From NCBI GenBank assembly GCA_016648135.1, contig JADDOH010011143.1, forward strand, positions 60,310 to 124,309: a stretch of 64,000 nt of DNA, given 5' to 3'. The translations under genes and the position numbers were made by a program. Positions 32,421-43,290 of this stretch are shown here, one piece after another. The DNA comes from Agrypnia vestita. Taxonomy: Eukaryota > Arthropoda > Insecta > Trichoptera > Phryganeidae. The notes below the pieces were generated by a model. It worked only from the letters and a program-made list of their open reading frames with translations. It did no database searches and had not been told where the DNA came from. How positions within the stretch are numbered: the first letter of the stretch is position 1; every line of letters starts with the position of its first letter.

Positions 32421-33830
32421 ATAAGTACGGAACGGAGACGCGGTGAAAGAGTTGTTGTAGTGTTTGACAGGTCGGTGTGAATTCGGCTGCAAACTGCCAG
32501 ACAACGCCCAATTTGTGGATTATGCCACTCTACTAGGCTACGCCTGTCCCAGAGTAGCGTTATAGAACACAATTATAATATTTTTTTGAATTCGTCAGTA
32601 ATATTTATTTTCATAAGGCAGTAATTATGTATCTACAAAGTATCAAGTGCAATGTTAGTGATAAGTTGAGTGAATCATAAGTCCAAGTGTAAATATGTGT
32701 AGAGTAATTGTTTAATGTAAAAAGGGTTAAAGTTTTGTTTAAGATTATTTTTTATTTTCCTTAATTAATTAATTTATTTATATAGGTATATAATATTTTT
32801 TATTGACATTATTTTATAATGATTGATTATGCGAAAACCGATCTGCGCTGATTTATCGATTGCATATTCTGTACCGTGACCCCCCATCCCTCACGTGGCC
32901 CAGCGTAGGATTCAACCTAACCCCCCCTCCCCCCTTCATCAACCACGTGGTTTATGGACGCTCCCTTTGCCGACTTTTTATTGTCGTACAAAATTCGATT
33001 AGTAGATTGCGAACGTGTCGACTAGATTGTGATCAAAGTTCCCTCTATTTCCAAGCCGTGCTTTTGCATACGGGTCGAAAAAATCAGCCCCCCGCCATAT
33101 GCATTTAATTTGCTGTCACCCCCATCGCGCTTCTACCCCATAAAATAATCCGAGAGGATAATCTATGACACCGCACGTCGCGGGGTCCTAAACCCTATTT
33201 ACACGACATTCAAAACGATTCTGTAATTCGACAAGGAACATTAATTTGTTCGGGTTCTCGAAATAATGAAGCCCTTTCGAAAATTCAGATTGTAAGTAAA
33301 TTATTTCAAAATTAAAAAAATGATAAAATTATGGTTTTATGTAAATTATTCTAGTGATTACAACGTCAGTAATTAAATAAGTCAATAATCAAACATCCAC
33401 ACTTTTAATGCCCTAGAGGGGTGGGTTATAACAAAAAATAGTTAGTTAGGGGGGGGAAGGGAATAACTTTTGCGCCGGCTTTAAAGAGTAACAGGAAGGA
33501 GAAAATATGAGAAGTCGATGATGATTGAGTGGGGCGACTTTATTTTTCTCTAGAGTGCAACCTCGACTCCCTCGTTCTAAACACAAATACTCGCTTCTAT
33601 AGAAAAGAAACATCCAATGTCTACATGAATGGAGTTATAATAATATAAATAAAAGTGTTATTGTTTTGAAAATTTTCTATATTGAGAATTACATTGTAAT
33701 AAAAAAATAAATATGATTAATAAACAAAATATTTTATCTATAATACTCAATGTTATGACATCCTCAAATAGCTTGAGACATAGTTCTATGTTTAAAGGTT
33801 TTCAGCATAACACGGTTTTTACTCCCTTTA
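32421..33830. other. Unique DNA with C-rich and E-box-containing patch
   Basis: 32875-32955 holds two runs of 6-7 C and two CACGTG hexamers. 33060-33200 is also GC-richer. A G8 run is at about 33451-33458. No exon-like frame with splice sites was found. Possible regulatory DNA. Confidence 0.35.
32893..32950. promoter_or_regulatory. Pair of CACGTG E-boxes flanking a C-rich tract
   Basis: CACGTG occurs within ccctcacgtggccc and again within aaccacgtggtt about 50 bases on, with ccccccctcccccc between. CACGTG is bound by bHLH factors; two so close in AT-rich DNA is notable, but there is no gene nearby to tie them to. Confidence 0.3.
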
Positions 33831-34314
33831 TATTAACTCGTGGCGTCTGCTTGCTTGCTTGCCGGCTTGCCGTCAACAAAAACTTTGGATCGATTTTTGA
33901 CCCTTTTCCCGTTATCCAATCGAGCTGAAACTTGGCAAGTAGACTCGTGGTGACGATCAAGAAGATCTATCAAATTTTCGTTAAAAAAAATTAATAATTA
34001 TGGTATAATTTCAGATTTTTAGAAATTTTATTGGTTTTTTCAAATTGGAATCATTAGAAAAGTTTGATTACGGCGGCTCGATAACGTCGCGGAATATTTT
34101 CTAAATTTGAATTACTCTGTCGGTATGCATAATAGGTACTTCACTACGAATGTCGAAAATCTAAATTGACAAATGTTTTTTGAATTTAATCTTCAAAGCA
34201 TGAAGTGTCTTATTAAAGCTCAAAACATCTGATATTTTAGAAATATATTAAATTACTGTTGTTATATTTTACAAAGAAAGGGAGTATAATAAAAACTTGG
34301 TTTTTATGGATTAG
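33831..34314 (+). repeat. Family A copy 4
   Basis: ACTCCCTTTATATTAACTC at the start, aagggagtataataaaaac and GGATTAG at the end, T runs on both sides. About 484 bp. Confidence 0.75.
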
Positions 34315-34600
34315 TTTTTTTAGATGTTTTACCCAATCTGAGTCTTTAACGGGTCCTCCTTTTGTATTCGTTCTATATTCATACTATAATTATATTGCAT
34401 AATTTAAAAAAAAAAGAAACACTATGTTCTATTTAAATGCACTAAAAAGTAAAAAATAAATGTCGGACAAAATATTTTTGCTTTACTTTCTAAATAAAAG
34501 GTGGGCGCTTACGATATTGATATAGATTACAGAATTCTGTTGCTGATGGAGGGAAAGCTTAGAAATATAAGAGTTTTTTTTTAAATTACGTACAAAATTA
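34315..34600. other. AT-rich spacer
   Basis: Nothing recognised. Confidence 0.4.
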
Positions 34601-34760
34601 CTATGGTAGGAAACTAGCGCCATATTTTGGTGAGCTCATTAACAAATTTCCCAGATAAATTTTAGTCTTAATATTACCCAGCGTAGAAAATCACTTCGGT
34701 AGAAAACTAGCACCATTTTTTGGTGAGCTCATTAACTAATTTCCCATATAAAATTTTGAT
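34601..34760 (+). repeat. Tandem duplication, ~95 bp spacing
   Basis: ggtaggaaactagcgccat ... ttggtgagctcattaac at 34605 returns as ggtagaaaactagcaccat ... ttggtgagctcattaac at 34699. Confidence 0.75.
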
Positions 34761-35985
34761 TAATTAATTATGATGGATTAATTAATTAATTAGAGAATCT
34801 GATAATTGATTCATATATTGTCATCGAGAATACATGTGGGCAAGATTTCAGCTCAATTAGACCTTGAGAAGCGGGTGAAATATCGATCGTTAGATTCCAT
34901 CTAGGTCTAGACAAACGGGTGAAGCTAATATAAGCGTGGTAATTTAATATTTATTTGTAGTACCATCAATTGGGGTATTTGAGAGCAAAATATAACAGAA
35001 TAATAACGAAACAAAAACACGTAATTCTACGTTTAATAGCTAACTGCATCTGTATTATCGCTGTCTGGTTTCGCTTTGTCAATTTTTTACTTATATTTAC
35101 ATCCCTGGCAGTAGACCGGTTAAAGAATTTCATTCTTGTACTGCCCTAGTGTTGTTATAATTATGTCACTTCATTATAAAAGCGCAAGAAATATTTTCAA
35201 GCACCTACCTACACTTCAGCCGCGCCAGCTTGAAGCATGTGGAGCAGGTCTTACAGTCAACAAGTTCCAACAGCTGAACTCTACATGCACTTGGCACCCG
35301 ATCGCAAGGCGTTACTCCAGAAGCGAGACGTGTGCTGCAGGTATTTACTGACCGTTGTTCTTTGTTGCGAATTGCGTTCAATTTACCGCAGTTGTCGGTC
35401 GTTGCGGACCGATTTAGTTTCCCAACAGAGGATTTGACACGCCATTCTGTGTCAATGAATGGCTCCATTTTGCGTACACAAGTCCCCTTTGACAGGTACA
35501 ATGGCGAAATTGACTGGCGCTGCATAATTATGTCTTTAAGTTGGTTTATTGTTCCTCAAATTGTGAACCGTGCAATCGAACAGTTGTCGAGACGGCAGTG
35601 CTTTGCATTGGCAGTGATTAAGCGACTAAACACGATTGTTACATTATTTTAAATTGGATACAATGTCGTTTTCGCGGTGGCAGCGTAAAGCTCCAAGCTT
35701 TTGGCATAGCGCATTTTAGTATGCGTCTTTTGCTCGTTGTATCTATGACATGTACCTTTCTATTATCTATGCTAATGTATGATAATTTTGCGTATTAATT
35801 ATTTAAAGTAATGAATTTAATGACAAATAACCTATGGTTTTTGAATGTAACGATAAATAACTTATATTTATAACTTCTATTTACTTTTTAAAGATAATTC
35901 TCATTGCCCTGTTTTGCACCACTTTAGTTTCGTGAGATTTCCTTCAATGTCCTTTGTGCAACAGCTAGGTTCTATTTCTAGTTCT
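34761..35985. other. Unique DNA, GC-richer at 35100-35650
   Basis: 35210-35640 has several overlapping frames on both strands (66-106 codons) with no family resemblance. No donor/acceptor pair could be fixed. Possible conserved non-coding DNA. Confidence 0.3.
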
Positions 35986-35989
35986 TATA

Positions 35990-36560
35990 GATATTTTATA
36001 GATGTTTCACAGAAATGAAGCTATTGATATGGGAAAGTTGGTATGGAAGTCTTCGGGACGTGTATAGAGTTTACAACCTATTATATGGCAAATTAAGGTT
36101 TACTTTACATAATGTAACCTTCCCGATTCTATCCATGATTGACCACCACATATAACAAATTTTGAAAGTTAAAAACAGGGTGTCTCATAGTTAGTAGTAA
36201 AAGCTTTACAGATGGTTTCCTACCATTCAAGCAAACATTATCAATATCCAAATATTCACCTTTATATAAGTCGAATAAAATGCAAAAATTTCAAATATAA
36301 GGTTTTTATAATTTTATTTGAGTTGTATTGAAGCGAATGAATTTTTCATAATCGATATAAGTAATCATTACTAAAGTATGGAGTCAATCTTGGGTGGAAT
36401 CAGTGAACGTTACATTGTATAAAGTGATCACTTAAGCCAACCTATGACAGGTCGTTAGTCCGATCAACATCCAAAAAAGACTTCCGCACATACTTTTTCA
36501 TACGTATAAATAGATTCGTCTTTGTGAGACATCCAAAATTTATCTTAATTAATGTTTGTA
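35990..36560. mobile_element. Family B foldback, full
   Basis: Left arm 35990-36170 (gatgtttcacagaaatgaag ... ctatccatgattgacc) is inverted at 36385-36560 (tcaatcttgggtggaatc ... gtgagacatccaaa). The loop (36171-36384) contains the foldback-M end word gggtgtctcatagttagtag. Defines family B as a long-inverted-repeat MITE. Confidence 0.7.
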
Positions 36561-36579
36561 TTTAATTAATTAATTATTG

Positions 36580-36940
36580 GCGCACTTTTTTGCGGACTCC
36601 GCGAGCTCTCCAGAGACGCGCGGGCTCTTCTCAGATATTGAACGTACACCGAGTGAATCCAAAGTATGCAAAACACACTTTGTTCAATTGTCCTCTGTGC
36701 GTCGGCTATAGCTGTGCAGATGTTCAGCAAAGCGCTGTTCCACTGCTCTCATTTGAATACAACGGGCCGGCCGCGTCCTTGGCGACTTCCTCGGCTCCCG
36801 ACACGTCTTCGGGAAATCGTAAAGACGTTTTCGGCGACCTGCCATTGTAATTAACCTGGTCGCCCTCACGTAGGCGGCGCGTGACGCGGGGAGCGGCGAC
36901 GCAGCACGCGCGGAAACCGCAGCAGACCCGGGGAGATGGT
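36580..36940. other. CpG-rich unique island
   Basis: High GC with many CG dinucleotides (ggccggccgcg, ggcggcgcgtgacgcgggg), open in several phases on both strands. No coding family or splice sites. Candidate promoter or regulatory element. Confidence 0.3.
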
Positions 36941-37016
36941 TAAATAATATTGTCGATGGATTAGTAAAAAAACAAATCAATCAATAAACTCACATATGCA
37001 CAAACTTGCATATCTA

Positions 37017-37112
37017 TTGAAAACAGTGCATGAAATAAAATATATTGGTATTTTAATAGATATTAATATGAAATGGAAGCCCCATATAAAATCTTTGGTC
37101 AAAAGATAAAAA
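37017..37112 (+). pseudogene. LINE RT fragment (thumb region)
   Basis: Reads LKTVHEIKYIGILIDINMKW followed by KPHIKSLVKR. This is the well-known 'KYLG..D..L.W..HI' block downstream of the YVDD motif in Jockey/I-like LINE reverse transcriptases. Flanks give no further RT. Confidence 0.6.
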
Positions 37113-37474
37113 GATGTGATGAAAAACGCAAGAGAAGATATGAGAAAAAATGATGAAATTTGCTCATTCTGATAGACGATCGCCTTAATAAATAAATAAA
37201 ATTAAAAAAGTAAATAGTTGAGTGTTGAGAAAAATAAACACAGCAAAATGTTTTCAAAATTGAGGATTAGTCAACCATACATCAGGGGATTTAACATTAA
37301 CACTTTAAAGAGTCGAGAATTTTTATTACTTGCAACATTAGTCAGTTAGAATTAGGGCACATTCACGCTCCCACACACTCTATGGTTGATTCTCTATGGT
37401 TTTTTCTCTTTTGAACAATACATTATTACATATTTATTATATATTATTATGAAAAGTGATATCTTTATTAATTA

Positions 37475-37840
37475 CTAGTTGTGCCCGCGCGTCTTCGCAC
37501 GTGTAGATTTTTAGTAATTTTTAGCAATATTTTATCAATTTGTGTATTAATCTTAATATATAGATATATATCGTCATGGATTTTCTTATAGAACTTTTCG
37601 AGATCTACAACTTCTCTATAAAAAGTATTTAAATATCTCTTACCGTTGAGGCAGCGTTCGTAAAAAACCCATCGCTCGACCATTTCTTAGTCGACTTTAA
37701 TTGTAAAATAGATCATCACGAAAAGCCTTTTTATTTTAACGGGATAATATATAGCCTATATCCACCCTGAAAGTCCATTCTAAATATTGGTGAAAGAATT
37801 TTTGAAATCAGATGAGTAGTTTCAGAAATTATCACATAAT
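37475..37840 (-). mobile_element. Helitron-like element, copy 3, 5' truncated
   Basis: In minus orientation ends GTGCG-AAGA-CGCGC hairpin, then ...CTAG|T at 37475, fitting Helitron 3' ends. The interior matches the copies at 3.15 and 28.2 kb. The TC start is lost. Confidence 0.6.
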
Positions 37841-37899
37841 TATAGTCCAACGTTTTTATAATAAAATACAGAAATATTAAAAAAAATGTAAACATTGAA

Positions 37900-37992
37900 G
37901 TCGCTGTCACAACTTTCACCTCATCCACATTCATACATCTTTGCATGCAAGAAGCAGCACCATTGCTGAAGCTCCTCCTAACAGGACCAATT
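37900..37992 (-). pseudogene. Short LINE C-terminal fragment
   Basis: Reads GPVRRSFSNGAASCMQRCMN then VDEVKVVTA, a corrupted version of the GPAKSLNNRRACTRRRMNAA block seen at 50738-51043. Confidence 0.45.
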
Positions 37993-38629
37993 CCCGAATG
38001 TCGTAGATAATTCTCGAGTTTTTTAGGGTGTTCTAGAGGGTTCCATGATATTGTCTTCGACCGTACGAGGCATTCTGACGGTGCGCTATTCATTTCGTTA
38101 CAATATTATCATTTGAATATTTGAGATGACGACTACTTGTCGACTTTGCTTGTTTGTTAAATTTATTTGGCGCGGCTAAAATGTTGTCCACAGAATGCAA
38201 AGACGTGCTTTGTCTGCGTTTAATATGCGTTAGGCGTGCGATATTTGATTTGCGTGAAATATGGTACAGTTGTTTTATGTGCCCTCGACAAAAGGCAGTG
38301 TCACCCACGCGGTGTTTGGCCACGGGCGGAAAATAATGGTATTAGCATTAGCAAACTTTTAGTGTTCGTCCACACTGTGTATTGTAATACATATAACGTG
38401 ATCGGACGATGATCTCACCGCACGCCAAAGATTCACAAAGTTCCACACATGGTCTTCACTTTGCGGGAAAATGTTAACGCTAAGGCTTACATATTTTAAA
38501 TTAATTTTCAAATAAATATAAATAGGACAAAAGCTGTGATTAATATTATTCAATGTTTATTTTGTGGTTGGAAATAATTATTGATTTTAATTAAACAACT
38601 TTGTATTAACCACTTAACTAGTAACTCTA
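37993..38629. other. Unique DNA, GC-richer at 38150-38340
   Basis: No gene or splice pattern recognised. Confidence 0.35.
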
Positions 38630-38670
38630 CATCTACCGGTTTCGATACCACTGTATCTTCATCAGAACGG
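38578..38670 (-). ncRNA. Hammerhead-ribozyme-like motif with PLE tail
   Basis: Minus strand: CTGATGA (38665-38659), unpaired A, perfect 5 bp stem GATAC-AGTG-GTATC, GAAA, self-complementary CCGG, TA, then GATG, which can make four pairs (two wobble) with CGTT just before the core. The downstream tail (gtagatgtagagttact ... aagtggttaatacaaag) matches that at 45369-45410, so both come from the same PLE lineage. Confidence 0.55.
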
Positions 38671-39209
38671 TCGCAAACTAACTATCAATTATCTATTCTA
38701 GCAAACAAATCAATTTTTGAACGATAATAATGTTAAAATATAGTAATATATTACATTGAACGAGTCTATGTGCTTTTTTTCGTTGGATTTAAGTTAGTTT
38801 TAGGTCTCTAAGTAAAACTGGTAAACTGGTAAAAAAAAACTCTGATAAAACTGCATTTTTATTTAATCGCGTCAAATAAGTAGTTAGTATCAACGCTACC
38901 AGAGCTGATGTACTTGTAGCAGTAGAATAGGATAGCTGCATGTAGAGTACTCAATTTCACAGGATCTTAAGATTTGGAAAAAAAAATCGTATCTTAATGT
39001 ATACCTTCGTAATTAAAAAAATCTCAACTAATACTGCCTACTTACTACTATCGCTACTACTGTAGTGAAAAATGTCACAAAATACCCTAGGTTGTGAAAA
39101 TAATATTGATGTATTTTGACCTCGCCGAGAAGAGAATCCGGAAATCGCTGTATGAGAAGCAAGTATCGTTTCAAACTACGACGACTACCCCTTAATATAT
39201 CATCAAGAT
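38671..39209. other. AT-rich DNA with small repeat
   Basis: 38895-38950 shares acttgtagcagtagaatagg with 16328-16350. Nothing else. Confidence 0.35.
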
Positions 39210-39330
39210 CATCAGTCCGTGTCTCTCCACTGCTGGATCCAATATAAATATTGATTCTTTATCTTTAGTCCTTCATCCATTTGTGGACAGCCATTTTTCC
39301 GATGTCGACGCTGCGCCAGTACAGGGTGAT
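39210..39330 (-). repeat. RTE-type LINE 3' end, decayed
   Basis: gtctctccactgctggatcc on the plus strand is the complement of the LINE stop region also seen at 24431, 49770 and 59627. Confidence 0.45.
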
Positions 39331-39920
39331 ATCCCTGTCCGATTAATGAGATCTATAACCCTACTTCATACCAGAATTTACAATACTAATCTAGACTACT
39401 TATTTCTCCTGCCTAGAATACTTAATTAATATAATCAGGTATCATCTTTTATTATTCATGACATAGGTTCGATTTAAAAGGGAAGTTGTTTAATAATGGT
39501 TGGATTCGCATTGGAATCATCATGGTATCGTGTGATTAACTTATTTAATCGTGGAACGTAATTCAATTCGCTTGAGGGGTAGTTTTTAATACCTCATTTA
39601 CTTTTAGTCATAAATACATAAAATTATTTATTGTGAGGAGAGTGACTATCTATGAGGATTATTAAAGACACGAAACCGCTTGCCAATTTTGTTTTCTTTT
39701 AACCCTAGAAGGCTACCGTTAGTCGTTTTGACTAACACGAAATTTAACATAATGATGCCACAGGTTCAAAGAGTGTTGACGCGCAATATCTGCAGTATTT
39801 TCTGCAATTACCCTGTCACACTAGTGTGCCATTCCTTCATCTTCTCGCAGTGAATCTACCTTACCTTGAATGTTACCTCATATTAAAAACATGTTTTCAA
39901 AAAAAAATATCCACTTGTTT
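39331..39920. other. AT-rich DNA, nothing recognised
   Basis: No gene or repeat recognised. Confidence 0.4.
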
Positions 39921-39927
39921 AGATATA

Positions 39928-40183
39928 TTGTCGCTGTATATATAATTAAGCCTATGTGCCGATCAATACATTCTCAGATGAATGAATCAATTTGTCAATT
40001 TTTCATATAAATAATAGAGATATACTAAAAAAAACATTGCCGTTCATCTGGCAGGTCTGCCTAGTAATTATTTAAAATATTTTTTACAAATCTAGTCTGT
40101 GCAATTATTTTTTTAAACATTTTCATTCGTTTATCTCAGAATGTACTAAAATGGCACATAGGCTTAATTATATATACATCGAC
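39928..40183. repeat. Foldback repeat, ~58 bp arms
   Basis: gtcgctgtatatataattaa ... gcctatgtgccgatcaatac (39928-39985) is inverted at 40124-40183 (tcattcgtttatctcag ... cacataggcttaattatat). Confidence 0.7.
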
Positions 40184-40203
40184 GATATATATTAAAGAAA
40201 ACA

Positions 40204-40265
40204 AATTTTATTGTGAAGTTGCGATTTTAGAACTAAGTTCTGTGAATTTTAGACAAATTTATTAA
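40204..40265 (+). repeat. End fragment of the tRNA-bearing foldback family
   Basis: attgtgaagttgcgatttt, ctaagttctgtgaatttt, aaatttattaata match the left end at 55424-55485. Confidence 0.55.
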
Positions 40266-40789
40266 TACGTTATACAATTAACGCGTTACACAATTTCGCT
40301 ACAGCAGCCTAGTACATTGACGTCAAATTTTTGTCCTCACACGGAAGAAGACTTTTCCAAAATTTTTGCTACTAGCGACTGATACCTGTAAAAGAGCTGC
40401 TAAACTTTAATCACTTAATTGCGCTTAGATAGTTGAAAATATGTCGATGGTTGTAGGTTTGATGTTATGTTATTGTCATCTTTATAGATCTCACTAGGAG
40501 GTTAAAGAAGTGAGTAAAAATACCTGTTGAGGCCCTTAAAGGCGTTTGCCCTCAAAGGACACCATTAAAGGTCTTTCAAATAACAAGTTGTTTGAAAGGC
40601 ATTGCGCTAGACCTTTTACACGTGCTGAGCCCATCGATCCTTCCACATTCCCATGAGGTATTCCACAAATAGCCTTCTTCTTGATACTGCTGATAGTAAT
40701 CTTATGTATTTTTGACGTTTATAGCGTTGACTTTGTGGTTGGACATAATTATTAGACTCATTACCGGCGTTTCAAAGATTGCGCATATC
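40266..40789. other. Mixed DNA; foldback-M end fragment
   Basis: 40340-40390 resembles the end of the 1069-1280 foldback (ttttgctactagcgactg). 40540-40625 has a short inverted pair (gaaaggcatt..., cctttaaaggc...). No gene. Confidence 0.35.
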
Positions 40790-41077
40790 TCACGCCATTT
40801 CCAAAACCTTCACTGGCTTAAATATTCAGAGAGGATTGAATATAAGTTAGGCTTCATTATATTCAAGGCTATTCACAACATGGCCCCTCAATACATTACC
40901 GATTTCTGCATTCCATTTCCCAAAAATAACAGACAACTAACACATCGCTCTAATACAAGTAGGTTAGTTGGAGTGAATCGCGTCCACAAAACTAATTTCG
41001 GTGACCGTGCTTTCGCGGTGGCTGGACCAAAGTTATGGAATAAACTACCTAATACCCACAATAAATTCCATAAATAA
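40790..41077 (+). pseudogene. LINE protein C-terminus (L2/CR1 or Jockey-like)
   Basis: Unbroken frame HFQNLHWLKYSERIEYKLG, IFKAIHNMAPQYITDF, RSNTSRLVGVNRVHKTN, FGDRAFAVAGPKLWNKLPN. This 'LhWLp...RI.YK...l.yKaL.g.aP.YL..l ... GdRaFs.a.P.LWN.LP' block is the standard end of many LINE RT proteins. It stops at 41077, about 85 bases before PLE sequence begins. Confidence 0.75.
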
Positions 41078-41163
41078 AATTTGCAAAAGAGTCAAGTGGT
41101 AAGTAGGGGTATGGCATCATTTATAGTGGGGGAGAGGGGTGTGTAACAATAACTTAGGTACGT

Positions 41164-41394
41164 CGATTCAATAATAGAATAAAAGAACACCTAAGATGTC
41201 TTAATAATAATAATAAATTCTCAAAATTCGCAAATCATTTATTTATTGGAGACAGGCCACACATTTAAGAAGAAAATGGCACTAACATTTTACATATTAA
41301 TAATAGAGCCCTTGGGTTAGACAATTTAGAAATTTTAAAAATCAAAAAGTCCTTCAATACCAAATCGAATATAATTAATAAGCAATTAAATTGA
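41164..41394 (+). pseudogene. PLE GIY-YIG endonuclease C-terminal fragment
   Basis: Reads RFNNRIKEHLRCLNN, KFSKFANHLFI, then a stop, ILHINNRALGLDNLEILKIK and NIINKQLN. The RIKEH block, the FANHL block and the NNR...L..LEI.K block match Penelope-type GIY-YIG endonuclease tails and the other copies in this window. One internal stop and a degraded ETGH block show it is dead. Confidence 0.7.
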
Positions 41395-41533
41395 ACGAAT
41401 AATCCATTATTTAATTTAATATTTCATTCCCCATTTCAAACCTCTCTTTAAACTCCACCCCTCTCCCTTAACACAAATGAGGTCGCACCCCTAACGCTTG
41501 AGCCTTTCACAAATTTGTTATTGTGCGTCCGTC

Positions 41534-41565
41534 CTCATGGAGATACAATACGGTATCGAAACCGT
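41534..41565 (+). ncRNA. Decayed hammerhead-like motif of the PLE
   Basis: CTCATGG replaces CTGATGA, but the unpaired A, GATAC/GTATC stem and GAAAC remain, about 140 bases after the endonuclease frame ends. Core G and A are changed, so it is inactive. Confidence 0.45.
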
Positions 41566-42074
41566 CTCTTGTGCTTGACTTGAGTCTCTTGACTGCTGCC
41601 GTATCAACAGTTGATGGTTTGGATTTTTGATGATTCCGCAGTCAAGAGGTTAGGTTAGGTTAGTGGTATTATTTAAGAATTTCGGGCCAAGCCTTCGAAA
41701 CTGTCAGAGGTTATAACCACATTGACACTTTAGTTGCTTAGTTTATCAGTCTGTCGGCCGCTTGACTGCACCCAATGTTTTACCAAGTTGATAAAAATCT
41801 TGCAGCGGTTATTCTGGAATGTACTCAACATTCTAACAGCAGCCAAAAAACCATTTATCATCAATGTACTCAAATCTCTCGGATTAAATACCATATTTCT
41901 TTTTGTATTTGAAAATGGTTTTTTCATCTGTCCCAGTTCATCATGTAAGATATCAAATTTCTGTATGTCCTTATTGGTAGTTATGTATATATTATGTTAC
42001 AGGCAAAGTGTAAATTTCTATACATTAACTAGTATATTATATTCCAATATACAGGACCAACCTGCTAATGGTTA
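41566..42074. other. Mixed DNA, nothing recognised
   Basis: The 119-codon frame at 41734-42093 is a hydrophobic, AT-rich frame that runs into repeat sequence. A short GGTTAGGTTAGGTTAG run lies at 41648-41663. Confidence 0.35.
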
Positions 42075-42320
42075 TGCTTGTTGGAAGAGCTAATGCTATG
42101 CTGAACAATATTACTCTGGATATCGATCTGTTCCATGTCTCTGAGAGGGTATTCCGAAGCAGGATTCTCCTACACCTTTGATGTGAATGATTTTATAATG
42201 TTTAATATTTGCTTGTTTGTATATGCTTATATAATTCTAACTTATTTATAACATTTATGAATTAAATTTTGTGTTTGTAAAGTAAACGGTATATAAAAAA
42301 TGAAAACAAATTGAATTGAA
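42075..42320 (+). repeat. LINE 3' tail with short peptide remnant, copy 2
   Basis: MLVGRANAMLNNITL then IDLFHVSERVFRSRILLHL and stop, followed by a long AT-rich tail ending aaattgaattgaat. Same as 27548-27743, but longer at the peptide end. Confidence 0.55.
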
Positions 42321-42779
42321 TATATATAAATTATAGTTAGTTGTATACATTATGTTACAAAGTGTAGTTGTATATATTATGTTACAGATAAAGTGTAAAT
42401 TTCGATACATTAACTAGTATAAATTATAGTTACTTGTATAATATACTAGTAAATGTACATTATTAAAATTTAACACTATGTCTGTAACATATTTTTATTT
42501 TTTTATCTTGAACATAATACACGTTGGTTAGAAAAAAGCCACTCATCTCACGAGCATGAACCTGTGCAAAGATGAGCAGCGTACAATATAGTGAGAACAA
42601 AATTTTATAAATATAAAAAAAAAACTTTATTACTTTAAAATTAATTGTAGATTTAAATATAAAATACATGCATGCATTTAATATCTTACGGTTGTTGATC
42701 TACTGACTAAAATTTTCATATTAATTTTGAATCAAATTGAAATACAATTTTTATTTAAATATAGGTACTCACAAAATAT
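42321..42779. other. AT-rich DNA with local duplication
   Basis: ttgtata..attatgttaca..aaagtgtaa..ttaactagtat recurs at 41990-42040, 42338-42360 and 42367-42420. No gene. Confidence 0.4.
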
Positions 42780-43290
42780 TTGAATTATTTATTATTAGGT
42801 ACTATAGTTTCAAAAGATGCAGTCCCTCTCTTTATCAGGTATAGTTAATAATTAACTCATGAACAAAATTTTATTTTCAGGTAGGGTAGGGAACCGTGAA
42901 GTAGGGAGGGTTTTTTAGTCATTAGCGGAAACAAGTCAAGGATTGGAGAAGTGTTTTGATATGTGATATAAATCATATTTGCCTAAAAAATAACTTCTCG
43001 GAATTTGCTAAGCGCATATTGATGCTAACCATTCTTTCGACATTTATTCATAAAGAATGTTTAATTAACAATTTGGAAACTATTAAATTCCCAAAAAAAA
43101 TAATTCTGAAATAGGTATATCACATTTCAAAACACTTCCCCGGTCCTTGAATTGTTTCCGTTAATGACCAAAAAAGTCTTCCCATCATTCCCTACCCATT
43201 TGGGAAGGGCAGTGAGTCGCGTGGTAGGACGGGCTTAGTGATGAGAGGGACTCCTCTCGAAATTATAGTAGTAATAAATAATTAAAATGT
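42780..43290. mobile_element. Family J foldback, full length
   Basis: Left arm (42780-42960: atttattattaggtactat, gcagtccctctctttatc, gtagggtagggaaccgtg, gtcattagcggaaacaag) is inverted at 43120-43280 (ccttgaattgtttccgtta ... gagagggactcctctcg ... gtagtaataaataatt). One-armed relatives at 15240-15450 and 52600-52800. No coding. Confidence 0.7.

Noticed and set aside
35332..35652. 106-codon plus-strand frame as a host gene
   Set aside because: Four overlapping frames on both strands in the same segment, none with family resemblance.
41648..41663. GGTTAGGTTAGGTTAG, resembling the insect telomere repeat (TTAGG)n
   Set aside because: Fewer than four units, no flanking degenerate repeats, and TTAGG-rich words are common in such genomes.
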